Origin: Sideroxydans sp.
Lineage (GTDB): Bacteria; Pseudomonadota; Gammaproteobacteria; Burkholderiales; Gallionellaceae
DNA: 64,000 nucleotides
Direction of reading: 5' to 3'
NCBI GenBank assembly: GCA_024636935.1
Contig: JAGXGC010000010.1
Location: 1 to 64,000, forward strand
The position numbers and the translations under genes were made by a program. Shown here piece after piece: positions 34,624-44,942 of the stretch; the first letter of the stretch is position 1; every line of letters starts with the position of its first letter. The notes below the pieces were generated by a model. The model was given only the letters and a program-made list of their open reading frames with translations. It did no database searches and was not told the DNA's origin.

Positions 34624-36567
34624 TCAGTGCGCTTGCGCTTTGAGACTGGAGACCAGCTTGGACAGGTTCACCGGCTTGTGCAGGATCGGCCAGTCACAAT
34701 CGACCGCGTTCTTGATGAAGCTGCTGGAGGTGTCTCCGGTCATCAGCACGGCTCTGATAGGTCTGACCAATTGCGGCCGCAACTGGTTTAAGAATTGGAT
34801 CCCATTGAGCTTTCCCGCCAGCATGAAATCCACGATGAAATAATCTGCTCGTTGGGCATCGGTATCGAGGAGGGCGTCTTCCGCACTGGCAAAACAGTGC
34901 ACTTCCCCGCCCAGACTTTCCAGTATCCCCTTAAGCGCTTCCGCAACTAGCCCCTCATCCTCTATCACGACGAAGTGCTTGCCACTGGCAAATGATTCAT
35001 CGCTGCTGTTATTTTCAGAAGGAGGGATCTCGACATGGGAGCTCACGACAACCGAGGCGCCTGTCAGCGGCAGGCTGAATTCAAAGACAGATCCTCGCTC
35101 AGGGATAGAGCGGCAGGTGATCGCTCCATCGAACAAGGCCAAGGCTCGCTTGGCGATGGACAATCCCAGACCAACCCCGCGATTTCTGTCGCGCTGCGGG
35201 TTGTTGACTTGATAGAACTCGTCAAAGATATGCTCCAACTGGTCGTGTGGTATGCCAACACCGGTGTCCCATACCTGGAACACTATATTTCCGCCGCGCT
35301 TTCGAGCGCCGATCAGGACATTCCCTGCCGGCGTGAATTTGATCGCGTTGGAAACAAGATTCATCAGTACGGATTTGAGCAGATCAAAATCAGCGCGAAC
35401 CAAGAACGGTTCTGCAGTCGGGAAAAACAACCTAAAACCCAGTCCTTTGTCCCGCGCCAGCGGCTCAAAGCTCTGCTCCAACCATGAGAATATTTCGGTG
35501 ATTCTGATCGGAGAGAAGACCGGCTTGATCATTCCGGCATCCAGCTTGGATACATTGAGCAGGGCATCCAACAGCTCATTGAAATTGGACATGGTTTGAT
35601 CCAGACGATGGATGAGCTGTTCCTGCGCTGTCGTGGGTTTGGAAAGTCTGAGTGCATCGATGAATAGATTGGCTGCAGCCAGTGGCTGCCGCAGATCGTG
35701 ACTTGCAGCTGCAAGGAAGCGGGACTTGGCCAGTTCCTTCTGCTCCAGTTTGCGCATCAAATCCGCGAGTGCATCTTCCGATTTTTTGCGCTGGGTGATG
35801 TCTTCTCCCACCGCCTGAAATCCGGTCAACTTGCCATGGGTGTCAAAGAGCGCGCGGTTTGTCCATTGATGATAGATATATTCACCGTCCGCAGTCTGGT
35901 AATGCTGCAGGTGGGATTCGATCGGATCTTCCGGTGAGAGCGAGTCCAATCGCGCGCGTACCATTTTCCGGTCATCTTCGGACAGGAACTCAAAGAAGTT
36001 CATACCGATCAGTTTATTCGCCGCGATATTCGCCGACTTGGCGATGGCGGCGTTGGCATAGGTCAGGGTGCCGGCCGGCAGGAATGTCACGACAAAAAGC
36101 GGCATGTCCTCTGCGAGACGGCGGAAATGCTCTTTGCCTTCATACAGGTTATGCTCGGCCAGTTTTCGTGCGGTGATATCCTCGAAGATTGTGACGAAAC
36201 AATCCTTGTCGGGCGAGAATACATTGATCAGGAAATGCTTTCGTAATGGGGGAAAGTACTGCTCGAACTTGGCCGCTTGCTGTGTTTGAGCCACTCTGGA
36301 ATAGATGTCCAGAAACGGTGCTTCGCCCGAACCGTAGGCTGTAGAGGCTAACTTTCCCTTGACGGTCTCCTTTGGTAAACCTGTCTGACGCTCAAATGCA
36401 TCGTTCACATCGAGGATCAAGTAATCAACGGCCTTCCCGTCGGTGTCATGAACGAGTTGATGGATCGCCATACCTTCCGACATGGTGGCAAATGACGCAC
36501 GCAGCAGCCCGTCCTTGAGCAAGGCATCCGCATGCTTCCTTGGGACTTTGTCTTCACCAAAAACCAT
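34624..36567 (-). CDS. PAS-PAS hybrid histidine kinase with C-terminal receiver
   Basis: 647 residues. Two PAS domains (about 20-135 and 145-270), HisKA with the phosphoacceptor motif AAASHDLRQPLAAANLF, HATPase with VWDTGVGIPHDQLEHIFDEFYQ and GLGLSIAKRAL, and a receiver with the Asp in ADYFIVDFMLAGKLNG. No transmembrane helix, so it is a cytosolic sensor. HDLRQP kinases often lack a local partner; none is adjacent. Starts at ATG 36567. Confidence 0.92.
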   Translation of the reverse strand: MVFGEDKVPRKHADALLKDGLLRASFATMSEGMAIHQLVHDTDGKAVDYLILDVNDAFERQTGLPKETVKGKLASTAYGSGEAPFLDIYSRVAQTQQAAKFEQYFPPLRKHFLINVFSPDKDCFVTIFEDITARKLAEHNLYEGKEHFRRLAEDMPLFVVTFLPAGTLTYANAAIAKSANIAANKLIGMNFFEFLSEDDRKMVRARLDSLSPEDPIESHLQHYQTADGEYIYHQWTNRALFDTHGKLTGFQAVGEDITQRKKSEDALADLMRKLEQKELAKSRFLAAASHDLRQPLAAANLFIDALRLSKPTTAQEQLIHRLDQTMSNFNELLDALLNVSKLDAGMIKPVFSPIRITEIFSWLEQSFEPLARDKGLGFRLFFPTAEPFLVRADFDLLKSVLMNLVSNAIKFTPAGNVLIGARKRGGNIVFQVWDTGVGIPHDQLEHIFDEFYQVNNPQRDRNRGVGLGLSIAKRALALFDGAITCRSIPERGSVFEFSLPLTGASVVVSSHVEIPPSENNSSDESFASGKHFVVIEDEGLVAEALKGILESLGGEVHCFASAEDALLDTDAQRADYFIVDFMLAGKLNGIQFLNQLRPQLVRPIRAVLMTGDTSSSFIKNAVDCDWPILHKPVNLSKLVSSLKAQAH

Positions 36568-36614
36568 AGAACGGGTTCACCTTGTCGGTTATTCAGTCAG
36601 CGTGAAGAACGGAC

Positions 36615-36649
36615 TTGCCGATGCATTCTGAAGCAGAATGCATCGGCAA
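36615..36649. terminator. Perfect 16-bp hairpin between cytochrome b561 and hybrid kinase genes
   Basis: Arms TTGCCGATGCATTCTG and CAGAATGCATCGGCAA enclose a 3-nt loop. It follows the cytochrome b561 gene on the minus strand and precedes the kinase gene. There is no T-tract on either side, so it could be a factor-assisted terminator, an mRNA 3'-end stabiliser, or an operator. Confidence 0.55.
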
Positions 36650-36682
36650 TCAAACTATGGCATATAAAGTCAGTGAGGGCGG

Positions 36683-37204
36683 TCAGTCCTCGAATCGTCT
36701 CACCATGATGCGGCGCAGCAGATTGTCTTTTACGACGAACTGGTGATACAGCGCAGCCGCGACGTGGAAGGCTATCAGCAACAGCATCACAGCAATGAAC
36801 ATCTCATGGAATTCTTTAGCTTCCACCTTGTGGAAATCGGGGATCAGATCCGCGTTGCCGGTCGTCAATGCTTCGATCACGCCTGAGGTGGCTGCGGTGA
36901 CGATGCCGGAAACGACCACTGCGATCAGAGACAGGTTCAGCAGCTTATGGGTAGCGTCGGCGACTTTGTTCAGCAACGGATTGGCATTGGCTGGGGCAGG
37001 CTCGCCGTCCTTCTTGCGGAAGTAGAGGTGGAACAGTGTGAGTATCAGCGCCAGATCGCCGATCAGAAAGTGCACCGGATACATGGACAGTTTCTCGGCA
37101 GCGTTCTTCGATTCATCCAGCTCATGGCCGAAATAGAAGGCGATGCACACCAGTGCGAAGATGATCCAGTGGAACAGTGCGATGCGTTTGCTGTATTGCT
37201 TCAT
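36683..37204 (-). CDS. Cytochrome b561
   Basis: About 173 residues with four transmembrane helices: RIALFHWIIFALVCIAFYFG, FLIGDLALILTLFHLYFR, LLNLSLIAVVVSGIVTAATS and MFIAVMLLLIAFHVAAALYHQF. The His residues in these helices bind two b hemes. The family oxidises quinol or superoxide in the inner membrane. ATG 37204 has aaggataa upstream; a longer frame has no support. A strong hairpin follows the gene. Confidence 0.92.
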   Translation of the reverse strand: MKQYSKRIALFHWIIFALVCIAFYFGHELDESKNAAEKLSMYPVHFLIGDLALILTLFHLYFRKKDGEPAPANANPLLNKVADATHKLLNLSLIAVVVSGIVTAATSGVIEALTTGNADLIPDFHKVEAKEFHEMFIAVMLLLIAFHVAAALYHQFVVKDNLLRRIMVRRFED

Positions 37205-37287
37205 ATTCTTATCCTTGAAGTTGGGTGAAAAGACGGCGCGCATTGTATCGCAGCTCTATCGTGAAAATCGTTACAGCCCTGTAATGG

Positions 37288-38505
37288 TCAGGGTTGTTTC
37301 AGTCGTTGCAGCGCGCCGTTCCCTGCAGCGTGGCCGCTCGCGAAACAGGCGCTCAGTAAATAGCCGCCAGTAGGCGCTTCCCAATCTAGCATCTCGCCAC
37401 AGACGAAAACGCCGGGCAGTTTATTCAGCATCAGATTCGCATCCAGCTCTTCGAAACGAACACCGCCAGCCGTGCTGATGGCTTCGCTCAATGGACGCGT
37501 GGTGAGTAAACGTAGTGGCAGGCGTTTGATGGTCTGAGCAAGTAGCATCGGATCATTCATCTGTTCCACACTCAATACCTCGCGCAACAGATTGGCTTTC
37601 GCACCTTTCAAGCCGAGCCGACTCTGCAAGTGGCTGGCTAGAGAGCGCGAGCCGCGCGGGTGCATCACTTCTTTTTCAATGCGATCCAATGTCCAGTCTG
37701 GCAATAAGTCGAGATGCAGCGTGGCATGTCCGTTTGCTTCGATCTCGTCGCGCAATGTCGCTGACAAGGCATAGATCAATCCACCTTCGATGCCGTTTGC
37801 ATCGATCATGCATTCGCCTTGTTTGCGTACATCTCCGAACTCAGCCGCTACCGATTTCAATGGCTCACCCGCATAGCGTTGGCGGAAGTGTGGACTCCAA
37901 GCGATCTCGAATCCGCAGTTGCTCGGGCGTAGCGGGGCAATGCTAATACCGCGTTGTTCGAGTAGCGAAGTCCATGCGCCGTCCGATCCCAGTTGCGGCC
38001 AGCTTGCACCGCCCAGTGCCAGCACGATGCTGCTTGCTTCGATGTTGATTTCGCCATCAGGTGTGTTGAAACGCAGTGCGTCTTGAACATTCCAACCCAG
38101 CCAACGATGGCGCATATGGAAGCGCACACCTTGTTCGCGCAAGCGATGCAACCAGGCGCGCAGCAGCGGTGCGGCTTTCATCTCTTTGGGGAAGACGCGG
38201 CCGGAGGTGCCGACGAAAGTCTCGACACCGAGATCGTGTATCCAATCGCGTAACGCTTGTGGAGGAAAGGCTTGCAGCAGCGGTTCGATCTGCTCGCGTC
38301 GAGTGCCGTAGCGTGTCAGGAAATCTTCGAAGGCTTCGGCATGGGTGATGTTCATGCCGCCTTTCCCAGCCATCAGGAATTTGCGTGCAGCGCTCGGCAT
38401 CGCGTCGTAGACATCGACTTGCATGCCCTGTTGTGAAAGCACTTCGGCTGCCATCAAGCCGGCCGGCCCGGCGCCGATGATGGTGCAGTGTCTGTTACTA
38501 ACCAT
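37288..38505 (-). CDS. HI0933/YhiN-family FAD flavoprotein
   Basis: 405 residues. N-terminal FAD-binding Rossmann motif CTIIGAGPAGLMAAEVLSQQG and the family signatures AGKGGMNITHAE, SGRVFPKEMKAAPLLRAWL, and the C-terminal AISTAGGVRFEELDANLML and GVFVCGEMLDWEAPTGGYLL. It is a flavin-dependent oxidoreductase of unknown substrate (TIGR03862-like). It overlaps the hemerythrin gene by 8 nt, so it is the last gene of the NO-linked operon. Confidence 0.9.
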   Translation of the reverse strand: MVSNRHCTIIGAGPAGLMAAEVLSQQGMQVDVYDAMPSAARKFLMAGKGGMNITHAEAFEDFLTRYGTRREQIEPLLQAFPPQALRDWIHDLGVETFVGTSGRVFPKEMKAAPLLRAWLHRLREQGVRFHMRHRWLGWNVQDALRFNTPDGEINIEASSIVLALGGASWPQLGSDGAWTSLLEQRGISIAPLRPSNCGFEIAWSPHFRQRYAGEPLKSVAAEFGDVRKQGECMIDANGIEGGLIYALSATLRDEIEANGHATLHLDLLPDWTLDRIEKEVMHPRGSRSLASHLQSRLGLKGAKANLLREVLSVEQMNDPMLLAQTIKRLPLRLLTTRPLSEAISTAGGVRFEELDANLMLNKLPGVFVCGEMLDWEAPTGGYLLSACFASGHAAGNGALQRLKQP

Positions 38506-39025
38506 TCGACACACCACGTCGCTTGGACATCTTTTGCCCCAGGTCTATTACTTGTTCTTTGTTCAACAGAGTCTTTGCCAAAGGTAGTAAGTTGCTGTTC
38601 TCGAATTCGATGTGGCGCGCATAGCAGTCGATGAAATGTGCGGCGACGTCTGCATCCAGCGTGTTGGCACTGTCTTCCGCGAGGGCTTGCAACAGTGGGC
38701 GCAAGGCGTGCCAAGCTTGCGCCATTTCCTTATGTTCGCCTAACAGTCGCTCGATATATCCTGCGGCTGTCTTATCGCCACTGGCCAGCAGCACGGGGAA
38801 CAGATCCTGTTCTTCATCCTGATGATGGTACTGACCGGCGGTTTCGAAGTAGCGAAGGATGGCGCGCGCGGCCTGCGCGGCTTGTTCATCATTACCTTGC
38901 GTCTGCAGGTGAGAGATCAATCGCTGCAGGGTGTCGCATTGCGCTGTGATGCGCCCGTGACAGGCTTGTAGCATCTCCAGTGGATCATCGAAACTGGGTG
39001 CGGCAGGGCCGAGTAAGTCGTTCAT
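38498..39025 (-). CDS. Hemerythrin-domain protein
   Basis: About 175 residues. A four-helix bundle with likely iron ligands: MLQACHGRITAQCDTLQRL, AGQYHHQDEEQDLFPVLL, LLGEHKEMAQAWHAL and FIDCYARHIEFENSNLLPLA. Such HHE proteins bind O2 or NO, or repair Fe-S clusters. Its place in an NsrR-headed operon suggests NO handling. ATG 39025 lies 10 nt after the SirB2 stop. Confidence 0.88.
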   Translation of the reverse strand: MNDLLGPAAPSFDDPLEMLQACHGRITAQCDTLQRLISHLQTQGNDEQAAQAARAILRYFETAGQYHHQDEEQDLFPVLLASGDKTAAGYIERLLGEHKEMAQAWHALRPLLQALAEDSANTLDADVAAHFIDCYARHIEFENSNLLPLAKTLLNKEQVIDLGQKMSKRRGVSNG

Positions 39026-39035
39026 GCTTGTGTCT

Positions 39036-39410
39036 TCAAAGTGAAAGCAAAGAATCGTGGGTGACAGCAGTCGCCACGATGTAGGCAAAGGTGAGTAGGG
39101 CAGCCAACCAAGCAGTTAGACGCATACCGCGTGTGCGAGCGAAACGGAAAGCCAACAGGCCGAGTCCGATGTAGACAAGCAAAGCGAAGATTTTGGCAGC
39201 CAGCCAAGGGGCGTCGAACGGAGAGATTCCGAGTTGCCATGCCAGCCCAACCGCGCTGGCCAGTAATACGGTATCTACACTGTGCGGTGCGATCTTTACC
39301 CAACGTTGTTGCATGATGGGCGAGGTGCTTAACAGCCAGATGCCGCGCAGGAAGAACAGCGTGAAGCTGACGACTACGGCGCTGAGATGGATGATCTTCA
39401 GCAAGGGCAT
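39036..39410 (-). CDS. SirB2-family membrane protein
   Basis: About 124 residues, four hydrophobic helices (KIIHLSAVVVSFTLFFLRGIWL, DTVLLASAVGLAW, KIFALLVYIGLGLLAF and LTAWLAALLTFAYIVAT). This matches the SirB2 family of small membrane proteins, whose function is unknown but which often carry conserved His residues (here KIIHLSA). The start is either ATG 39410 or a TTG at 39419 overlapping the HPP stop. It lies within the NsrR-headed operon. Confidence 0.82.
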   Translation of the reverse strand: MPLLKIIHLSAVVVSFTLFFLRGIWLLSTSPIMQQRWVKIAPHSVDTVLLASAVGLAWQLGISPFDAPWLAAKIFALLVYIGLGLLAFRFARTRGMRLTAWLAALLTFAYIVATAVTHDSLLSL

Positions 39411-39415
39411 GTCGC

Positions 39416-40117
39416 TCAACGCGCACTCGATTCGAAACGTGTTTGTGCGTGACGCTGCGCGCGGGCATATAGATCGAGCAAGTCATCGGTGCTGATATCC
39501 AGCAGGCTCTCCTCATCCGCCAGCGCGCGTTCGATGTCCTGCTGCTCGGGCAATACACGTATCGCCGGTTGTGGTGCGGCTGGTGCGGCTGGCGCTTGCG
39601 GGTAGTGGCGACGCGGCAGCGCGTTGTTGATGGCCAGAGCCAGTAACAGCGAGATGAATGCATTGGCCGCAACGATGGTCAACGTCCATGCAGCCCCCAT
39701 CTGTTGGAACTGGCTCGCACCAAGTACCAGCGTCAACGCGGTCGCCGCACCGGGCGGATGCAGGCAGTCCAGCAAATACATCAGGAAGATGGCGCAACCG
39801 ACCGCGATGCCGGCAGCTGCAAGCGGGTCATGCACCAAGCTGATCGTGATCCAACCGGCCAGTGCCGAGACCAAGTGCCCGCCGATCAGGTTCCAAGGTT
39901 GCGCCAGCGGGCTGTGCGGTACCGCGTACAGCAATACTGCCGACGCAGCCATTGAACCAAGCAGCAATAAGGGCAGTTCGGGCTGCGGCAACAGGTGCAA
40001 AGCCCATGCCAACAGGAAAATGCCTAAGCCGCCAGCGGCACCGCTGCGCAAGCGTTCTGCGAAAGGGGCGGGGGAGCGATGGGGGGCGAATGAACGGAGG
40101 AGCGCAGAGATATTCAT
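39416..40117 (-). CDS. HPP-family membrane protein
   Basis: 233 residues. Four to five transmembrane helices with the HPP signature in LLDCLHPPGAATALTLVLG, plus a cytosolic C-terminal Ala/Pro-rich tail. HPP proteins of cyanobacteria and chloroplasts transport nitrite, which fits the nirS/norCB neighbourhood (inference). The start overlaps the Rrf2 regulator stop (ATGA), so they are co-translated. Confidence 0.87.
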   Translation of the reverse strand: MNISALLRSFAPHRSPAPFAERLRSGAAGGLGIFLLAWALHLLPQPELPLLLLGSMAASAVLLYAVPHSPLAQPWNLIGGHLVSALAGWITISLVHDPLAAAGIAVGCAIFLMYLLDCLHPPGAATALTLVLGASQFQQMGAAWTLTIVAANAFISLLLALAINNALPRRHYPQAPAAPAAPQPAIRVLPEQQDIERALADEESLLDISTDDLLDLYARAQRHAQTRFESSAR

Positions 40118-40539
40118 AGTTTCATCTTGATGGGTTTGGTGGGTAACAGATCGCTTAAGGTGCTCTCATTGAGGGAGGCAAGGAATGCTTTCTGCGCCTT
40201 GCTGAAAGCTTTTTTCAGCTTGCAACCCGGCAACAGGGGGCAATCCGTTTCGATCGCATCCGGCCGCATGCAATACACCAGCGCCATGCTGGGTTCCATG
40301 GTCTGTACCACATCGCCTATGCGTATCTTGGCGGCATCGCGTGCCAGCCGGATGCCGCCGTTTCTTCCGCGCTCGCTGATCACCAGGCCTTGCGCGACAA
40401 GTGTCATCACGACTTTCATCAAATGGGTCTTGGCGATGTCGAACGCGGCAGAGACTTCCGAGATGGTGGCGGGTGCATCTTTCTGCCCTAGATAGATAAG
40501 GGTGCGCAGCGCGATGTCAGTGGACAAATTGAGTTGCAT
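40114..40539 (-). CDS. nsrR: Rrf2-family regulator, NsrR-like NO sensor
   Basis: 141 residues. Rrf2 winged helix (MQLNLSTDIALRTLIYLGQK, ISERGRNGGIRLARDAAKI) and the cluster cysteines in CMRPDAIETDCPLLPGCKLKKA, spaced as in NsrR (three Cys). NsrR uses a [4Fe-4S] or [2Fe-2S] cluster to sense NO and derepress detoxification genes. It is divergent from the nor/nir operon and heads an operon with HPP, SirB2, hemerythrin and flavoprotein genes. SD aaggaat before ATG. Confidence 0.88.
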   Translation of the reverse strand: MQLNLSTDIALRTLIYLGQKDAPATISEVSAAFDIAKTHLMKVVMTLVAQGLVISERGRNGGIRLARDAAKIRIGDVVQTMEPSMALVYCMRPDAIETDCPLLPGCKLKKAFSKAQKAFLASLNESTLSDLLPTKPIKMKL

Positions 40540-40605
40540 GACGGATTCCTTATGTAGATGGTGCGAATTATAGGCGAGCGGCTGCTATTAAGGAGTTCGC
40601 ATATT

Positions 40606-40650
40606 AATACATTCATTAAACTTGCATGATTCAAAAAACAGGAATACATT
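40606..40650 (+). promoter_or_regulatory. Candidate regulatory region of the nor operon
   Basis: The AT-rich space between nsrR and the nor genes contains two direct copies of AATACATT (40606-40613 and 40643-40650). Each resembles half of an NsrR box (GATGYATTT), but no full palindromic NsrR or FNR box is evident. Weak evidence only. Confidence 0.3.
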
Positions 40651-40694
40651 TATGCGCAATGAATCAAATGACGCGCTGCGAACAAGGGGGCAAT

Positions 40695-41024
40695 ATGATC
40701 GAACCAGCCAGTCTCGGTAATTTCTTCACCATCTTCTTCACTGCTGCCATGGTCATCCTTCTGGGCGCACTCTACGCGCTTCTGTTCGCATATTCGCGTA
40801 TCCGTTTGGTGCCGGCGCTGATGCCGCTGGCCTATCTGTCCTATGTAGGGCTGTTCATTTCCACGCTGGTTCTGGCGAAAGCCGCCAATCTGCTGTCACA
40901 CCCGTTGTGGGTGGCAGTCGTGGTTTGCATGCTGGTGGGCTATCTGCTTGCGCCGCATGCCATCTGGCATCTGTGTGTCGGTACACATGCGCGGGGAGAT
41001 GCTGTCCCCGTCAAGGTTTCTTAA
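40695..41024 (+). CDS. Small three-helix membrane protein before norC
   Basis: About 109 residues with three or four hydrophobic segments (FFTIFFTAAMVILLGALYALLFAY, ALMPLAYLSYVGLFISTLVLA, LWVAVVVCMLVGYLLAPHAIWHL). No family was recognised. It is 21 nt upstream of norC in the same operon and divergent from nsrR, so a role in NO reductase assembly or function is plausible but unproven. ATG 40695 follows aaggggg. Confidence 0.7.
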   Translation: MIEPASLGNFFTIFFTAAMVILLGALYALLFAYSRIRLVPALMPLAYLSYVGLFISTLVLAKAANLLSHPLWVAVVVCMLVGYLLAPHAIWHLCVGTHARGDAVPVKVS

Positions 41025-41045
41025 CGCAAGACAAAGGAGAGGCAA

Positions 41046-41639
41046 ATGGCGACGAATCAGTGGTGGGCGTCAGAGACGTTCTGGCGCAAAACGGCGATCT
41101 GGGTGACCGGCGGTTCCATGGTCGTGCTCATGTTGCTGACGATGGATACGCTGTCTCAGATCAGCGTCGGCACGACGCGTGTGCCAGCCTACTCTGTGAT
41201 CAATAATCGTATCGAGTACAAATTTGACGAGCAACGAAAAGTTCAGGTGCCGGTGATCGGTGCCAAGGAGCCGTTGTTCGGCAAAGAGCTGAGTGAAGAA
41301 GAGGCAGAGGCACTGGTCAAGCTGGGCAAGTTGACCACGCAGGCCAAGAACTGCATGAACTGCCACACCCTGCTGGGCAACGGTGCCTACTATGCGCCAG
41401 ACCTCACGAAAGCATGGCTGGACCAGTATTGGGGCACCAAGGAGGTACGCGAGGTGCAAATGGTCGAGTTCCTCAAGGATCCATCCGACAAGTTACACAA
41501 CAGCATGGGACGACGCATGCCCAAGCTTGGTATCACCGACGAAGAAGCGCGCGGCGTGGTGGCTTTCCTGAAGTGGATGTCCAGCATCGATACCAACGGC
41601 TTCCCCTATAACTTCAAATCCATCGAACAGGAGAATTGA
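41046..41639 (+). CDS. norC: Nitric oxide reductase cytochrome c subunit NorC
   Basis: 197 residues. One N-terminal transmembrane anchor (IWVTGGSMVVLMLLTMDTL), then a periplasmic cytochrome c domain with the heme motif CMNCH and an axial Met in GRRMPKLGITDEEA. It passes electrons to NorB. It overlaps the NorB frame region (NorB ATG is 3 nt after the stop). Confidence 0.95.
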   Translation: MATNQWWASETFWRKTAIWVTGGSMVVLMLLTMDTLSQISVGTTRVPAYSVINNRIEYKFDEQRKVQVPVIGAKEPLFGKELSEEEAEALVKLGKLTTQAKNCMNCHTLLGNGAYYAPDLTKAWLDQYWGTKEVREVQMVEFLKDPSDKLHNSMGRRMPKLGITDEEARGVVAFLKWMSSIDTNGFPYNFKSIEQEN

Positions 41640-41641
41640 TC

Positions 41642-44876
<3,235 letters not shown>

Positions 44877-44898
44877 CACAGGCCGGGGAGGCTGAAAG

Positions 44899-44924
44899 GG
44901 GCGGGGATTCCCGCCCTTTTTTTT
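44899..44924 (+). terminator. Rho-independent terminator after nirS
   Basis: Stem GGGCGGG/CCCGCCC with a GATT loop and eight T residues (44917-44924). It ends 18 bp before the TonB-receptor ATG, so transcription of that gene needs readthrough or a promoter overlapping the terminator. Confidence 0.92.
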
Positions 44925-44942
44925 GAAAAGGGATACACCGTC

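Noticed and set aside
40540-40694. A canonical NsrR or FNR box before the nor operon
   Set aside because: Only partial half-sites are visible; no full palindrome such as TTGAT-N4-ATCAA was found.
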